A stretch of 64,000 nt of DNA from Sunxiuqinia elliptica (GCF_900113005.1 NZ_FONW01000006.1:124001-188000), one strand, 5' to 3'; shown: positions 1 to 9,243, counted from the first letter of the stretch. Numbers and translations are program-made. Notes: generated by a model from the letters alone, not told the origin.

Positions 1-602
1 TATATTACAATATTTCGGTTGGAAAAATTGATACCTTGGCCATTAAGGAACTGATTGTTGAAAAGGAAACAGAGGCTACAGCACGGCAGAAGGTTGAAGA
101 GATTTTACCTTCTGATCAAATGAAGGAGCTCGACTTCTCAACGGGGAATGATTACCTGGTGATTGATAACAACATCAAGAACGTGAATCACAAACTAGCT
201 CCTTGCTGTAATCCGATTTTCGGCGATGCAATCTTTGGTTTTGTTACCATCAATGACGGGATTAAAATACACCGGCGCTCATGCCCCAATGCCAAGCAAA
301 TGATTGAGCGCTATCCCTATCGGGTGATCCCAGCTAAATGGCGTGATTCGACCAAGCGGACCTCATTTCAGGCAACAATACGTGTTTCAGGAACGGATGA
401 AGCTGGAATTGTTGGGCAAATATCCTACGTCCTCTCCAAGGACATTGGCGTACAAATGCGCTCGATCAATATTGATACGGTCAATGGAGAGTTTGAAGGG
501 ACTTTGAGAGTGTTTGTCAATAACCTTGATCATTTGGATTTCCTGATTCATAAACTGCAAAATATCAAAGGAGTGATCCATGTTTCCCGGGCCGATACCT
601 AG
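1..602 (+). CDS. RelA/SpoT-family (p)ppGpp synthetase/hydrolase, C-terminal part (cut by window start)
   Basis: The reading frame is open from base 3, so this is the 3' end of a longer gene; no start is visible. The segment LAPCCNPIFGD followed by a histidine/cysteine stretch (IHRRSCPNA) is the conserved cysteine region of long RelA/SpoT homologues. The last ~75 residues (ATIRVSGTDEAGIVGQISY onward) form the C-terminal ACT domain. Long RSH proteins make or break (p)ppGpp in the stringent response; this end binds the ribosome and regulates the catalytic half. The catalytic domains lie upstream of the window, so synthetase versus bifunctional type cannot be decided here. Confidence 0.9.
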   Translation, partial: YYNISVGKIDTLAIKELIVEKETEATARQKVEEILPSDQMKELDFSTGNDYLVIDNNIKNVNHKLAPCCNPIFGDAIFGFVTINDGIKIHRRSCPNAKQMIERYPYRVIPAKWRDSTKRTSFQATIRVSGTDEAGIVGQISYVLSKDIGVQMRSINIDTVNGEFEGTLRVFVNNLDHLDFLIHKLQNIKGVIHVSRADT

Positions 603-810
603 CCGAATAATCCCTCGCAAGGGAGCTGTGGTTTTCGATTTCTCGGATTTTGATACTTAATTTATTGATCGTGAGGTTGTAGTTTCGACCCAGTCTGTAG
701 TGTGAAGAAAATGCTAAGAGAACAATTTGCTGACTTAGCTGTCTGGAAAAAGCGAAGCATGTTTTACAGAGAAGGAAGATAAAAACGATAACAGTTAAGA
801 CGACGGAGCA

Positions 811-1308
811 ATGATAACTCATTTTTATGACTTTAAAGCGCGGTCTCTTCAGGGAGAGGAGATCGATTTTTCGGCGTACAAAGGGCAGGTGATATTGGTC
901 GTGAATACGGCCAGCCAATGTGGTTTTACGCCGCAGTATGAAGGGTTGCAGGAACTTCATGAGAAGTATCAACCCGAGGGTTTGACGATTCTGGCTTTTC
1001 CCTGCAATCAGTTTGGTAAACAGGAGCCCGGAACTGCCGATGAAATTGCCCGGGGCTGTTTGGTAAACTACGGGGTTTCGTTTCAGGTATTCGATAAAGT
1101 TGCCGTTAATGGAGCCCAGGCACACCCTGTTTTTCGCTTTTTAAAGCGCCAGTTGCCGGGCGTGTTGGGTGGCCGGATCAAATGGAATTTCACAAAATTC
1201 TTGCTCGACCGGGATGGTGTTCCCGTCAAGCGCTTTGCTCCAATGACCAAGCCCGAAAAGATAGAACAAGACATCCTCAACTTGCTTTCCTCTGAGGCTA
1301 CTTTCTAA
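811..1308 (+). CDS. Glutathione peroxidase family protein (thiol peroxidase, Cys type)
   Basis: This 165-aa protein of usual family length has a thioredoxin-like fold. The peroxidatic cysteine lies in NTASQCGFTPQYEGL (Cys37). The FPCNQFGKQEPG motif carries the conserved Gln, and the WNFTKFL motif carries the conserved Trp/Asn of the catalytic tetrad. It has Cys, not selenocysteine, and no signal peptide, so it should act in the cytoplasm. In bacteria such enzymes usually reduce peroxides with thioredoxin rather than glutathione; that is family knowledge. The ATG at 811 follows a weak GGAG. The 3' end overlaps the convergent nitroreductase by 11 bp. Confidence 0.93.
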   Translation: MITHFYDFKARSLQGEEIDFSAYKGQVILVVNTASQCGFTPQYEGLQELHEKYQPEGLTILAFPCNQFGKQEPGTADEIARGCLVNYGVSFQVFDKVAVNGAQAHPVFRFLKRQLPGVLGGRIKWNFTKFLLDRDGVPVKRFAPMTKPEKIEQDILNLLSSEATF

Positions 1309-1894
1309 TCCATTCGGTTTTTTCATTGGCCGGAATACGAGTTCGTGGTGGGCGTTGAAAGGCGGGATCAGGTTCTCCAAGAACAAAGAATCCCACGGGA
1401 ATGTCCTCTTCCTGTAGGCCCAGAAAATCGCGCATTTCCTGTGAGTAACAGATGGCTCCGGTACTGAGATATCCAGCTATTCCCAAAGATTCAAGACTCA
1501 GGTACATATTTTGAACGGCGCAAGCTACTGAAACCAGATCTTCCTGGGCCGGAAATCGCTTGTGTGGATCGCGCTGCGCAATGACGGTTACAATATGCGA
1601 AACTCGTTTCCACTTTTCGAGGTAAGCTTTGTACTTGAAATCCATGAATTGATCTGCTGGAGTTATTGCTTTATAAATAGCTTGTTGAACCTCAAAAAAG
1701 CGTTTAACGCCTTCACCTGCGAATACTTTTAATTGCCAGGCTTGTACCAAGCCATGTGATGGAGCCCAGCTGGCATTTTCTAACAATTGCTCAATGACTG
1801 TGTCATCAATTTGACTTCCTTCTTTTAAGCCGTTGACAAAGGTGGACTTTCTATTTTTGATCCACTGAGAGATATCATTTGCTGTAAAATTCAT
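1298..1894 (-). CDS. Nitroreductase family FMN-dependent oxidoreductase
   Basis: The ~198-aa protein begins MNFTANDISQWIKNRKST and carries the N-terminal nitroreductase signature (ENASWAPSHGLVQAWQ) and the middle segment SVACAVQNMYLSLESLGIAGY, both typical of flavin-binding NfsA/NfnB-like proteins. A longer frame exists back to 1930, but the added residues are not family-like, so the ATG at 1894 is preferred. Such enzymes reduce nitroaromatics, quinones or flavins with NAD(P)H; the true substrate is unknown. It is convergent with and overlaps the peroxidase gene, which leaves no room for a separate terminator. Confidence 0.88.
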   Translation of the reverse strand: MNFTANDISQWIKNRKSTFVNGLKEGSQIDDTVIEQLLENASWAPSHGLVQAWQLKVFAGEGVKRFFEVQQAIYKAITPADQFMDFKYKAYLEKWKRVSHIVTVIAQRDPHKRFPAQEDLVSVACAVQNMYLSLESLGIAGYLSTGAICYSQEMRDFLGLQEEDIPVGFFVLGEPDPAFQRPPRTRIPANEKTEWIRK

Positions 1895-1981
1895 TATTCT
1901 ATTAATTTTAGCCGTTTTACCAGTAAACAAACAGGCTGAAGAATGGTTGTTTACTCCACATGCGGTTCAGCCTAATTTGTT

Positions 1982-1989
1982 TATTTTTG
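1982..1989 (+). promoter_or_regulatory. Putative -7 box (TATTTTTG) for the TPR gene
   Basis: TATTTTTG matches the Bacteroidota TAnnTTTG -7 consensus and lies 53 bp before the ATG at 2043. No good -33 TTTG is seen at the right spacing, so the call rests on the -7 element only. Confidence 0.35.
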
Positions 1990-2042
1990 CCTGAACTCAT
2001 TCCGGGAAAAACAGAATAGTAATCATTTGTAATGTCTGACTA

Positions 2043-2321
2043 ATGAAGAAGGAACTAGCACTTTTAAAATCTTATATTGACCGTGGCGATTTGGTCGATG
2101 CTCAGCGGATGATCGATCGTTTATTGGAGCAGTACCCAAGCGAAGCCGAATTACACTTTTTGCATGGGAAACTAGCTTATAAACAACAGCAGTGGGGGCA
2201 GGCAATCAATGCTTTTAATCAAGCGCTAGACCTCGATCCTGATCATTCCGAAGCTGCATCGAACCTGGAAATGGCCAACCATATTTTAGGTTATTATACA
2301 CCGGATATGTTTAATCCGTAA
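2043..2321 (+). CDS. Small tetratricopeptide-repeat protein
   Basis: The 92-aa protein is almost entirely two TPR units; the clearest is residues ~38-71 (AELHFLHGKLAYKQQQWGQA and then INAFNQALDLDP). It has no signal peptide or membrane segment, so a cytoplasmic scaffold role is likely, but the partner cannot be inferred. It overlaps the 3' end of the convergent DUF1501 gene by 11 bp. Confidence 0.8.
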   Translation: MKKELALLKSYIDRGDLVDAQRMIDRLLEQYPSEAELHFLHGKLAYKQQQWGQAINAFNQALDLDPDHSEAASNLEMANHILGYYTPDMFNP

Positions 2322-3876
2322 TGATCAGCTTTTTTGAAACAAGGTCGTCGCCCGATTGAACACGAAGGATATAATGTCCGGCAGGTAGCCCTTTTACGGA
2401 GAACTGTAACTCCAAAAGATTACCTTCTACTTCTTGGTTAAAAAGGGTCTTTACGAACTGCCCCATGGGATTGAAGAGGCTAATCCTTAGTTGTGGATTT
2501 TTGGTTTCAATTTTCAGGTTTAAGTAATCAGCTGTTGGAATAGGGTAGGCAGTTACCTTTACCGGATTCTCATAAAAGAAGGTACTTCCTTCAGCTGTTT
2601 TTAAAATGGGTAGAATGGGGAATTCATCACCCATGATTTGTTGGGTCGTTGCTTCGGGGAGTTGAAACCATTGCTGAAAGATCGATGCATAAATTGATCG
2701 AAAGTCGAATTGCATATCCAGGTTCATAAATGGATTAACTTCCTCGGGAATGGTTGGATTGTGACCAAGTACGGTTGGGTTAATCGGTTGACCAAACAGG
2801 ATCGCAGGATAGGCTGTTCCGTGGTCAGTTCCCAGATTTTCGTTCGAAGCAATGCGACGTCCAAATTCCGAGTAAACCATGCCAATCACATTTTCTTCCA
2901 AGCCCATTCGGTTCAAGTCATCTTGAAAAGCCAAAATACCATCAGCTAGATACCTGAGCAAGCTTGCATGATGTCCTTGTGTCGTGGCGGATTCGCTGGC
3001 CACCTGATTGGTGTGGGTGTCAAAGCCGTCCAGGCTAAGCACGTAGATCGGCGTTTCAAGTCCTCCATCAATTAGGCGTGCAACAAGTGCCAGTTGTTTG
3101 GCCAGTTGGTTCTTGGGATCTTCGGGGTACAATGGAGATTGATTTTCCCCTTTGGATGCAGCTTCCTGAATAGGATCCAAATAGGCATCAGCAACTCGCA
3201 TGGCATCCGTTATAAAGCGTAGTTCATGATTATACGGAGAATCTTCTTCAACTTGAGTTTGCTGAATTGTTTGCTGAAAGTTGTTGCTTGCATCGGTCAT
3301 GCTTATGCTATAGTTTGCAGTATCGCCCTGGCTAATGGGAGAGTCTTGTGTTCCGATCGTTATTGCCAAGGGGTGTGCATCCTCGGTATTTGGAAAGTCT
3401 GTTGGGAAATCAGGCGATGCGTTTTGGAAATACCGGCCCAACCAACCCGAGTTCCAATTTAGTTCAGTAGAAGAGGCATTATTTACGATGGTTTGTGATT
3501 GGAAGTGCGATAGACTGGGCGAGGGGTAGCTCACATTTTGAATAATGAGGGCCTGCTTTAAATCATAAAGACGTTTGAAACTATTCATTGCGGGATGCAT
3601 ACCCAAAACATCGGTGAGGCGAATCAACTCTTCCTGTGGGATGATAATATTGGGGCGTGCCTTCCTGAGATTGATATATTGATCTAGCGGCGTAAACATA
3701 TTGAGCCCGTCATTTCCTCCCTTTAGGTGAATCAGAATGAGCTTTCGTGTTTTATTTCCAGATGTAAGGGCTTTTAAAACGGCGTTATCAGGAATTAGTC
3801 CAAGAGCTTGACCTTGGATAAGGACAGGCAAGCTGATTGCTGATAAACCATATTTTAGGAAATTCCGTCTTTTCAT
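2311..3876 (-). CDS. DUF1501 secreted protein with type IX secretion sorting domain
   Basis: The 521-aa protein begins with MKRRNFLKYGLSAISLPVL, a twin-arginine-like signal, followed by the DUF1501 body (LILIHLKGGNDGLNMFTPLD near residue 46; VIGMVYSEFGRRIASNENLG and DHGTAYPAILFG further on), which belongs to the alkaline-phosphatase-like/sulfatase superfamily. The last ~80 residues (YPIPTADYLNLKIE, GLPAGHYILRVQ, KKLIITD) look like a type A T9SS C-terminal sorting domain, so the mature protein is probably cell-surface or released. It overlaps the upstream DUF1800 gene by 4 bp, indicating translational coupling. DUF1800-DUF1501 pairs are common in Bacteroidota and Planctomycetota; the substrate is unknown. 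Confidence 0.88.
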   Translation of the reverse strand: MKRRNFLKYGLSAISLPVLIQGQALGLIPDNAVLKALTSGNKTRKLILIHLKGGNDGLNMFTPLDQYINLRKARPNIIIPQEELIRLTDVLGMHPAMNSFKRLYDLKQALIIQNVSYPSPSLSHFQSQTIVNNASSTELNWNSGWLGRYFQNASPDFPTDFPNTEDAHPLAITIGTQDSPISQGDTANYSISMTDASNNFQQTIQQTQVEEDSPYNHELRFITDAMRVADAYLDPIQEAASKGENQSPLYPEDPKNQLAKQLALVARLIDGGLETPIYVLSLDGFDTHTNQVASESATTQGHHASLLRYLADGILAFQDDLNRMGLEENVIGMVYSEFGRRIASNENLGTDHGTAYPAILFGQPINPTVLGHNPTIPEEVNPFMNLDMQFDFRSIYASIFQQWFQLPEATTQQIMGDEFPILPILKTAEGSTFFYENPVKVTAYPIPTADYLNLKIETKNPQLRISLFNPMGQFVKTLFNQEVEGNLLELQFSVKGLPAGHYILRVQSGDDLVSKKLIITD

Positions 3877-5519
3877 GCCAATTGATATTCTGCCATCATA
3901 AAAATAGTTTGAGCCAGTTTTCGTATTTCATTTTCAATAATTTCCCGTTGAGTCGCGTCTTTCGGGGTGTTCTCAAATTGTTGCCATTCTGAACTCCATT
4001 CGGCATCACTTAACTCTCCCATGATGAGTTCTTTTAAAAGTGCAAGTTGGTGAGTGCTGATTGGCTTGGGAAAGAATTGTTTGGACAGCTGATCAATGAC
4101 TTGATTGATATCTGATGGCTCTGAAATCGTTTTGATCAGTTCAACCCAATTGGCTCGAAAGAATACGCCATTCTGTTTGATCCCTTCAGGGGAGCAAATT
4201 GTCTGTACAAATTGCTGTTTGCGCGAAAGAGTGGCTGCATTAATCCATAGTTGATGATACCTCGGAGCTTGGTAATAAGCCGGCCATCCTGCTTCGTCAG
4301 GGGGAAATCCCAGCCCCATGCCTTGCTTGGCAGCTTCATTATTAAAATAGTTCAAGAGATGATATTGACCAATGAGCAGTTCTTTCCCCGGAATTTGGAA
4401 ATGGCAATTTTTTAGTGTCCCCGTAACAAAGTCGATAGGATTTTTAATCAGGCAACCTCTGAGAGTGATATCATAAAAATGCTGGCTTTTTAGTAAGCTT
4501 GATAAAACAGGCTTCAGTTCGTACCCATTTGATTGAAGTATTGTGGCTAAAGGTGTAATGATTTCAGCTTCGATGGTTTCATCAATCTGATAGTAAACAA
4601 ACCAACGGTACAGCTTTCGAACGATATTTTTGGCGGTGGCTTCCTGCTCAAAAAGCAGCTGAATTAGTCGCTTGTACTCAGACTCTCCTTCGTTTTGAAT
4701 GCTTGTTCCCTGAAAGTACTCTGAGAAAACTTTCGAGTCAGTATTGTGGTTGCCTTCATTAAAATAAGCCTGCCCTGTCGTTTCATCAATTGTCCAACCT
4801 GACAGAATAGCTGTCGCTGCCTGCACATCTGTTTCGGTATAATAAGCAGCCTGCTCGGCAGTTTGCTCTTGAGGCCAGCCTAGTGTGAAGTATTCAAGTA
4901 GGGTCCGGGCTTGGTTTTCATTGGGCGACTGGGCGTAATTAGATTCGCCATTTAACGCTCGAAGTGTCGCTGGTAACAGGATCATTTCTTCCGTAAACTG
5001 TTTCAAATTGCCTAATGCATTCTTGCGGAGGCAATGGTTGTATTCGTATAGGAAGTCTGCTCGTTGAGCAAGTTCTTGCTTCAGTGCAAAGTGGTTGTGC
5101 CAAAAGAGAACAAGTTTCTCGCGAATTGATATGCCTGAGGATAGTGTTTGTCCAAACCACCAGCCATTTAAACTGAGAAGCCGGTAGGTATTGTAATTCG
5201 AATTGTGCGGCTTGTCAATCCAGGTTTCTCCGATGGGCGTGTCTGCATCGCGGCTGTCAATTCCAAGCGGAGGATCGGGAAAAGGGAGGTCTTCCAGGAG
5301 TCGATCAACAACGGTTTCAACCGATTCATTATTGACTTGCAGAAGGTCGGCTGCGGTGTATCCAAATAAACAGCGAGAAAGCAAATGGCGCAACTGATCA
5401 TCGGTTAACTGTCCGACGAGGGGCTCCAGACTTAGGTTCTGATAAGTGTATTTTGTGCTTGATCGATTGTAAAGAGGTTCAATCTTTGCCTGTTTTGTTG
5501 TCGAAAAAGTACGATTCAT
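3873..5519 (-). CDS. DUF1800 family protein
   Basis: The protein is about 548 aa from the preferred start MNRTFSTTKQAKIEPLYNR at 5519. An in-frame extension back to 5621 reads as unlikely sequence. Family marks are HLLSRCLFGYT near the N-terminus, REKLVLFWHNHFAL in the middle and GMGLGFPPDEAGWPAYYQAP toward the C-terminus. It is mostly helical and has no clear signal peptide in the chosen form, which is odd because its DUF1501 partner is exported. The 4-bp overlap with that gene supports joint expression and probably a physical partnership. Molecular function is not established. Confidence 0.86.
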   Translation of the reverse strand: MNRTFSTTKQAKIEPLYNRSSTKYTYQNLSLEPLVGQLTDDQLRHLLSRCLFGYTAADLLQVNNESVETVVDRLLEDLPFPDPPLGIDSRDADTPIGETWIDKPHNSNYNTYRLLSLNGWWFGQTLSSGISIREKLVLFWHNHFALKQELAQRADFLYEYNHCLRKNALGNLKQFTEEMILLPATLRALNGESNYAQSPNENQARTLLEYFTLGWPQEQTAEQAAYYTETDVQAATAILSGWTIDETTGQAYFNEGNHNTDSKVFSEYFQGTSIQNEGESEYKRLIQLLFEQEATAKNIVRKLYRWFVYYQIDETIEAEIITPLATILQSNGYELKPVLSSLLKSQHFYDITLRGCLIKNPIDFVTGTLKNCHFQIPGKELLIGQYHLLNYFNNEAAKQGMGLGFPPDEAGWPAYYQAPRYHQLWINAATLSRKQQFVQTICSPEGIKQNGVFFRANWVELIKTISEPSDINQVIDQLSKQFFPKPISTHQLALLKELIMGELSDAEWSSEWQQFENTPKDATQREIIENEIRKLAQTIFMMAEYQLA

Positions 5520-5711
5520 AGCCACGCTGTTGATTGGATTGCCTGGATCACTTAAGCTAAAAAAAAGATAAGCAATTTTCCCGTATTTATATACGTCTGG
5601 CAAGCAAAAGGTAACCCTCAACAGAATGAGAAATGTATAGACTTTGCTTTTAATCCAAAAAAACAGTCGGAGTCATCCCTGGATTTAGGGGTATGAATGT
5701 TCGTTTTTAGA

Positions 5712-6260
5712 CTAGCTAGGCTGCTTGTTTTGAAAAAAGCTGAAATGAACACTTCCGTAATTGCGTGTCTCAATCAACTCCGGATGATTGGAGAAATCGT
5801 AATATTTGGAGTGTTCCAGAATGAATAGCCCATCTTCTGCCAACAGTTGATTGTCGAAAATTAGGTTGGGAACCTCTTCAAATTTGGGGTGGTCGTATGG
5901 TGGATCTGCAAAAATGAGATCGTATTTTTCAGATGTTTGCTCGCAGAATCTAAAAGCATTGCCCTTTATGGCTCGAATTTCATTCTTGGCATTTAGCTGT
6001 TGAACGATGGATTGAATAAAAGCATGGTGCTTAAAATCGAGCTCTATACAGGTAATCGATTGGCATCCGCGCGATAAAAACTCAAACGAAATACTGCCGG
6101 TACCAGCAAACAGATCGAGTACTTTGAGTGATTCAAAATCGTATCGGTTGGTTAAAATATTGAACAGGCTCTCTTTGGCTCGGTCGGTGGTCGGACGTGC
6201 TTTAAATGATTTTCCTGGATGAAACTGTCTTCCGCGATGTATGCCTCCTACTATTCTCAT
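5712..6260 (-). CDS. rsmD: 16S rRNA (guanine(966)-N(2))-methyltransferase RsmD
   Basis: The 182-aa protein starts MRIVGGIHRGRQFHPG and has the RsmD marks: RPTTDRAKESLFNIL, the SAM-binding motif VLDLFAGTGSISFEFLSRG, and the catalytic FADPPY of amino-methyltransferases. It should methylate N2 of G966 in 16S rRNA of the small subunit. It overlaps the 3' end of the DUF3822 gene by 4 bp, a pairing often seen in Bacteroidota. Confidence 0.95.
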   Translation of the reverse strand: MRIVGGIHRGRQFHPGKSFKARPTTDRAKESLFNILTNRYDFESLKVLDLFAGTGSISFEFLSRGCQSITCIELDFKHHAFIQSIVQQLNAKNEIRAIKGNAFRFCEQTSEKYDLIFADPPYDHPKFEEVPNLIFDNQLLAEDGLFILEHSKYYDFSNHPELIETRNYGSVHFSFFQNKQPS

Positions 6261-7087
6261 GATTGGGTATTAAAAAGGTTTACAAAACGAGCATCCGGAA
6301 GTTGGTCAAATAAATAGCTGTAGGCCACATTGTGGTTTCTACTTTGAATTGACACATACTTAAAATACTGACGTAGATGATGATAAATTGGAGCACGTTT
6401 GTTTATTCTGCCATTTACGTGAACGGCAAGCTCTTGCTCTGGAAACCGTTGAGCTACATTCAAAATAAAATAGAGCAAGTCATTGTCGTTTCGATAGGCA
6501 AATGAATTGCAAAAATGAATGCGTTGATCCAATACACTTAGGATGAACTGGTTCTTATAAATTTGGATATCCAAAAGTGTATTCTTTCCTGTTTTTCCGG
6601 CATAACGGTTCAAAACATTCACAAACTCATGTTGGATCATGGTGCCGGGATGATTCTCCTCGAAAAAGCGTTTTACCTTTTCCACAATGGCAAATTGAAC
6701 CAAGGATTGATAGCTTTTTACCGGGAGATAACTCAGCTCTTCGTCTTCTTCAAGTTTATGGTTGAGTTGATAGTTTGCCTGAGCTTCCATCCCCGAAAAG
6801 AAAGCCTCTGGAATAAGCTGCATTTTATCTGGAGAAGAATAGACCAGTTGCGTAGTTTTGAAGTTAGCTGTTAACACGTCAAATTCAGCATAAATATCAG
6901 CGAGTTTGCGATGTAAGAATTTGGGTGTGCCTGAAAATTCTTTATGAAAAAGGTAGACATACTTGTTTTGCAAGCCATCCCTTATACAAAAAGAAAATCC
7001 ATCCAGACTAAACTGGATGGATAAATGATATTCTTGTGTGAAATTTAAATCAAAGGTCTCGTCAACAAGTAATAAGTGTTGTTGCAT
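6257..7087 (-). CDS. DUF3822 family protein
   Basis: This 276-aa protein matches the DUF3822 pattern: N-terminal MQQHLLLVDETFDLNFTQEY, then LSIQFSLDGFSFCI, and an ASKHA-like (actin/hexokinase-type) layout inferred from alternating short strands. It has no signal peptide. It lies between a membrane-anchored gene (8 bp upstream) and rsmD (4-bp overlap), so the three are likely one transcript. The family function is unknown; conserved linkage to rsmD is the only hint. Confidence 0.82.
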   Translation of the reverse strand: MQQHLLLVDETFDLNFTQEYHLSIQFSLDGFSFCIRDGLQNKYVYLFHKEFSGTPKFLHRKLADIYAEFDVLTANFKTTQLVYSSPDKMQLIPEAFFSGMEAQANYQLNHKLEEDEELSYLPVKSYQSLVQFAIVEKVKRFFEENHPGTMIQHEFVNVLNRYAGKTGKNTLLDIQIYKNQFILSVLDQRIHFCNSFAYRNDNDLLYFILNVAQRFPEQELAVHVNGRINKRAPIYHHLRQYFKYVSIQSRNHNVAYSYLFDQLPDARFVNLFNTQS

Positions 7088-7095
7088 AGGATAAA

Positions 7096-7728
7096 TTACT
7101 CCCAGTTACCAGCATTATTATTTGTTTCAGTTAATGATCCAACTTTCAATCCAGGGTACTTGTCATTAGTACGTCTTTGGTCATTCAAGTTAATTACTAA
7201 CTGCTTGTCCAAATTTTTCAGGATTGTGTTGTTGTGAGCTTTCGCCTCAAAAACAGGAACTTTAATTCCGGAACCGGTTGTCAGAACAGTTGCTCCTAAA
7301 TGGAATTCAGCCACAGTGTCTTGCACTGGGATCATTTTGATATCCTCGATAGGGTAAGAACGTCCAAATAAAGTATCTAAAACACCTACTTTAATTGTAT
7401 CCCGGATAATCAATCCTTTTTTGATCGCAACTTCTTCAGTCACCCCAGCTTCAATCATACTATCAGTAAGCATACCAATTTTGCGCACCAAAGGAAGAGA
7501 ATCTTGTTTTACGAATGTAATTAAAGTATCCCAGTCTCCGGTAAAACGTCCGTTTACATCTTTGAACGCAAGTTGTGCTTTACGAATGTCTTTTAGTCTC
7601 TGAACGGTAGCGTCATACCTTTCATCTTTTGCCTTCTCAAACAAAATCGGTCTTTCTACACTCTGATAGATAAGGTATGCAAGGATGATTGCAGCGACTA
7701 TAAGTACGATCTGAATAACTGTCTTCAT
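7096..7728 (-). CDS. Conserved membrane-anchored protein of unknown function
   Basis: The 210-aa protein has one N-terminal membrane helix (residues ~4-22, IQIVLIVAAIILAYLIYQS), then a coiled-coil-prone stretch (RYDATVQRLKDIRKAQLAFK) and a soluble domain that should lie in the periplasm. The helix followed by an amphipathic segment resembles pilin-like or secretion-scaffold proteins in layout, but no prepilin cleavage motif is seen. It is first in the operon with DUF3822 and rsmD, and a good -7 box (TAAATTTG) lies 35 bp upstream. Confidence 0.7.
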   Translation of the reverse strand: MKTVIQIVLIVAAIILAYLIYQSVERPILFEKAKDERYDATVQRLKDIRKAQLAFKDVNGRFTGDWDTLITFVKQDSLPLVRKIGMLTDSMIEAGVTEEVAIKKGLIIRDTIKVGVLDTLFGRSYPIEDIKMIPVQDTVAEFHLGATVLTTGSGIKVPVFEAKAHNNTILKNLDKQLVINLNDQRRTNDKYPGLKVGSLTETNNNAGNWE

Positions 7729-7750
7729 CTGTATCGTTTTAAGATTAGTT

Positions 7751-7770
7751 TATGTTTGCATGCAAATTTA
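7751..7770. promoter_or_regulatory. Back-to-back -7 boxes forming a palindrome (divergent promoters)
   Basis: On the plus strand TATGTTTG (7751-7758) fits TAnnTTTG and faces the helicase gene. On the minus strand TAAATTTG (7770-7763) faces the membrane-anchored gene at 7728. The two boxes share the perfect 12-bp palindrome TTTGCATGCAAA, so one polymerase bound in either direction should exclude the other. Confidence 0.5.
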
Positions 7771-7818
7771 TAAAAAAAATTAGATTACTATCTGTGGAAT
7801 AGTTTTAATTTCGTCTGA

Positions 7819-9243
7819 ATGTTGAAAAAACACATTCAAGAACAAATTTATCAGAACTTAGGCTTTACGCCTACAGAAGGGCAAAAGCAATTGACTGAAA
7901 AACTTGCGACTTTTGTCGTCAACGCCGATCCCGATGTTTTGTTTTTGTTAAAAGGTTACGCTGGTACCGGGAAGACCAGTATGTTGAATGCTTTAGTAAA
8001 AACACTTCATGCATTTAAGTTTCAAACTGTTCTGTTGGCTCCAACAGGAAGAGCTGCCAAAGTCTTGAGTTCGTACACCGGGCAAAGTGCCTACACGGTG
8101 CACAAGAAAATCTATCGCCAGAAGTCGACAACCGACGGTTTTGGGCAGTTTGTTCTCGATAAAAACCTGGCAAAAGACTGCTTCTTTATCGTAGATGAAG
8201 CGTCGATGATTGCAAATTCATCGAATGAGGGCTCGGTGTTTGGAACCGGTCGTTTGTTGGACGATTTGTATGAATTTGTCTATACCGGCAAGAATTGTAA
8301 GTTGATTTTGGTGGGAGATACCGCGCAACTTCCTCCGGTTGGCATGGAGATCACTCCTGCTTTAGATGTTTCGGAGCTCGAAATGTATGGTGCAACGGTA
8401 GATCATCATGAGTTGGTTGATGTGGTGCGGCAGGAACAGGATTCGGGGATTTTGTACAATGCTACCGAAATTCGTTCGCTGATTGGAGAGGGGTATTTCT
8501 TTCCAGATTATTTTCCGATTGAAACGGAGAGTTTTTCGGACATTAAACGAATTGGCGGTGGAGAGCTGATTGAGAAGATTTCGGATTGCTATGACAAGTA
8601 CGGAGAAGAAGAGACGATTGTTATTACACGATCAAATAAACGGGCCAATAAGTTTAATGAAGGCATTCGTTCGACTATATTATATAAGGAAGCTCAAATC
8701 ACGGTTGGCGATTTATTGATGGTGGTTAAGAACAACTACTTCTGGTTGGGTGAAGATGAAAAGGTGGATTTCATTGCCAATGGTGATATTGTCGAAATTC
8801 AATCGATCTATAGTTACGAAGAGTTATATGGTTTTCACTTTGCCAATGTTTGCCTGAAGTTTGTTGACTACGACGACCTGGAGATTGATTGTAAAATACT
8901 GTTGGAAACCTTGTCGATCGAAACCGCTTCGTTGGGGTATGAAGATAGTCAGCGCTTATTTCAGTCGGTTGCTGAAGATTATCAGGATATCCGAAGTAAA
9001 AAGAAGCGTTGGGAGAAAATTCGGGAGAACGAGCATTTCAATGCTTTGCAGGTGAAGTTTGCCTATGCTGTTACTTGCCATAAAGCACAGGGCGGACAGT
9101 GGGATGCTGTTTTTGTGGATCAGGGCTACTTGGTGGAAGATATGTTGAACGTGGAATATCTGAGATGGTTGTATACTGCTTTTACGCGACCGGTAAAAGA
9201 GCTTTATCTTGTGAATTTTAATAAAGAGTTTTTTGGAGAATAA
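7819..9243 (+). CDS. RecD-like ATP-dependent DNA helicase (SF1B)
   Basis: The 474-aa protein carries Walker A GYAGTGKTS (residues ~46-54), motif Ia LLAPTGRAAKVL, Walker B FFIVDEASM, motif III LVGDTAQLPPVG, and the C-terminal UvrD_C_2-type motif VTCHKAQGGQWDAVFVDQG followed by YTAFTRPVKELYLVN. It should unwind DNA 5'-3' using ATP in replication or repair. It is shorter than RecD2 (no long N-terminal region) and matches the stand-alone AAA_30-type helicase usual in Bacteroidota. A terminator-like hairpin follows the stop. Confidence 0.9.
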   Translation: MLKKHIQEQIYQNLGFTPTEGQKQLTEKLATFVVNADPDVLFLLKGYAGTGKTSMLNALVKTLHAFKFQTVLLAPTGRAAKVLSSYTGQSAYTVHKKIYRQKSTTDGFGQFVLDKNLAKDCFFIVDEASMIANSSNEGSVFGTGRLLDDLYEFVYTGKNCKLILVGDTAQLPPVGMEITPALDVSELEMYGATVDHHELVDVVRQEQDSGILYNATEIRSLIGEGYFFPDYFPIETESFSDIKRIGGGELIEKISDCYDKYGEEETIVITRSNKRANKFNEGIRSTILYKEAQITVGDLLMVVKNNYFWLGEDEKVDFIANGDIVEIQSIYSYEELYGFHFANVCLKFVDYDDLEIDCKILLETLSIETASLGYEDSQRLFQSVAEDYQDIRSKKKRWEKIRENEHFNALQVKFAYAVTCHKAQGGQWDAVFVDQGYLVEDMLNVEYLRWLYTAFTRPVKELYLVNFNKEFFGE

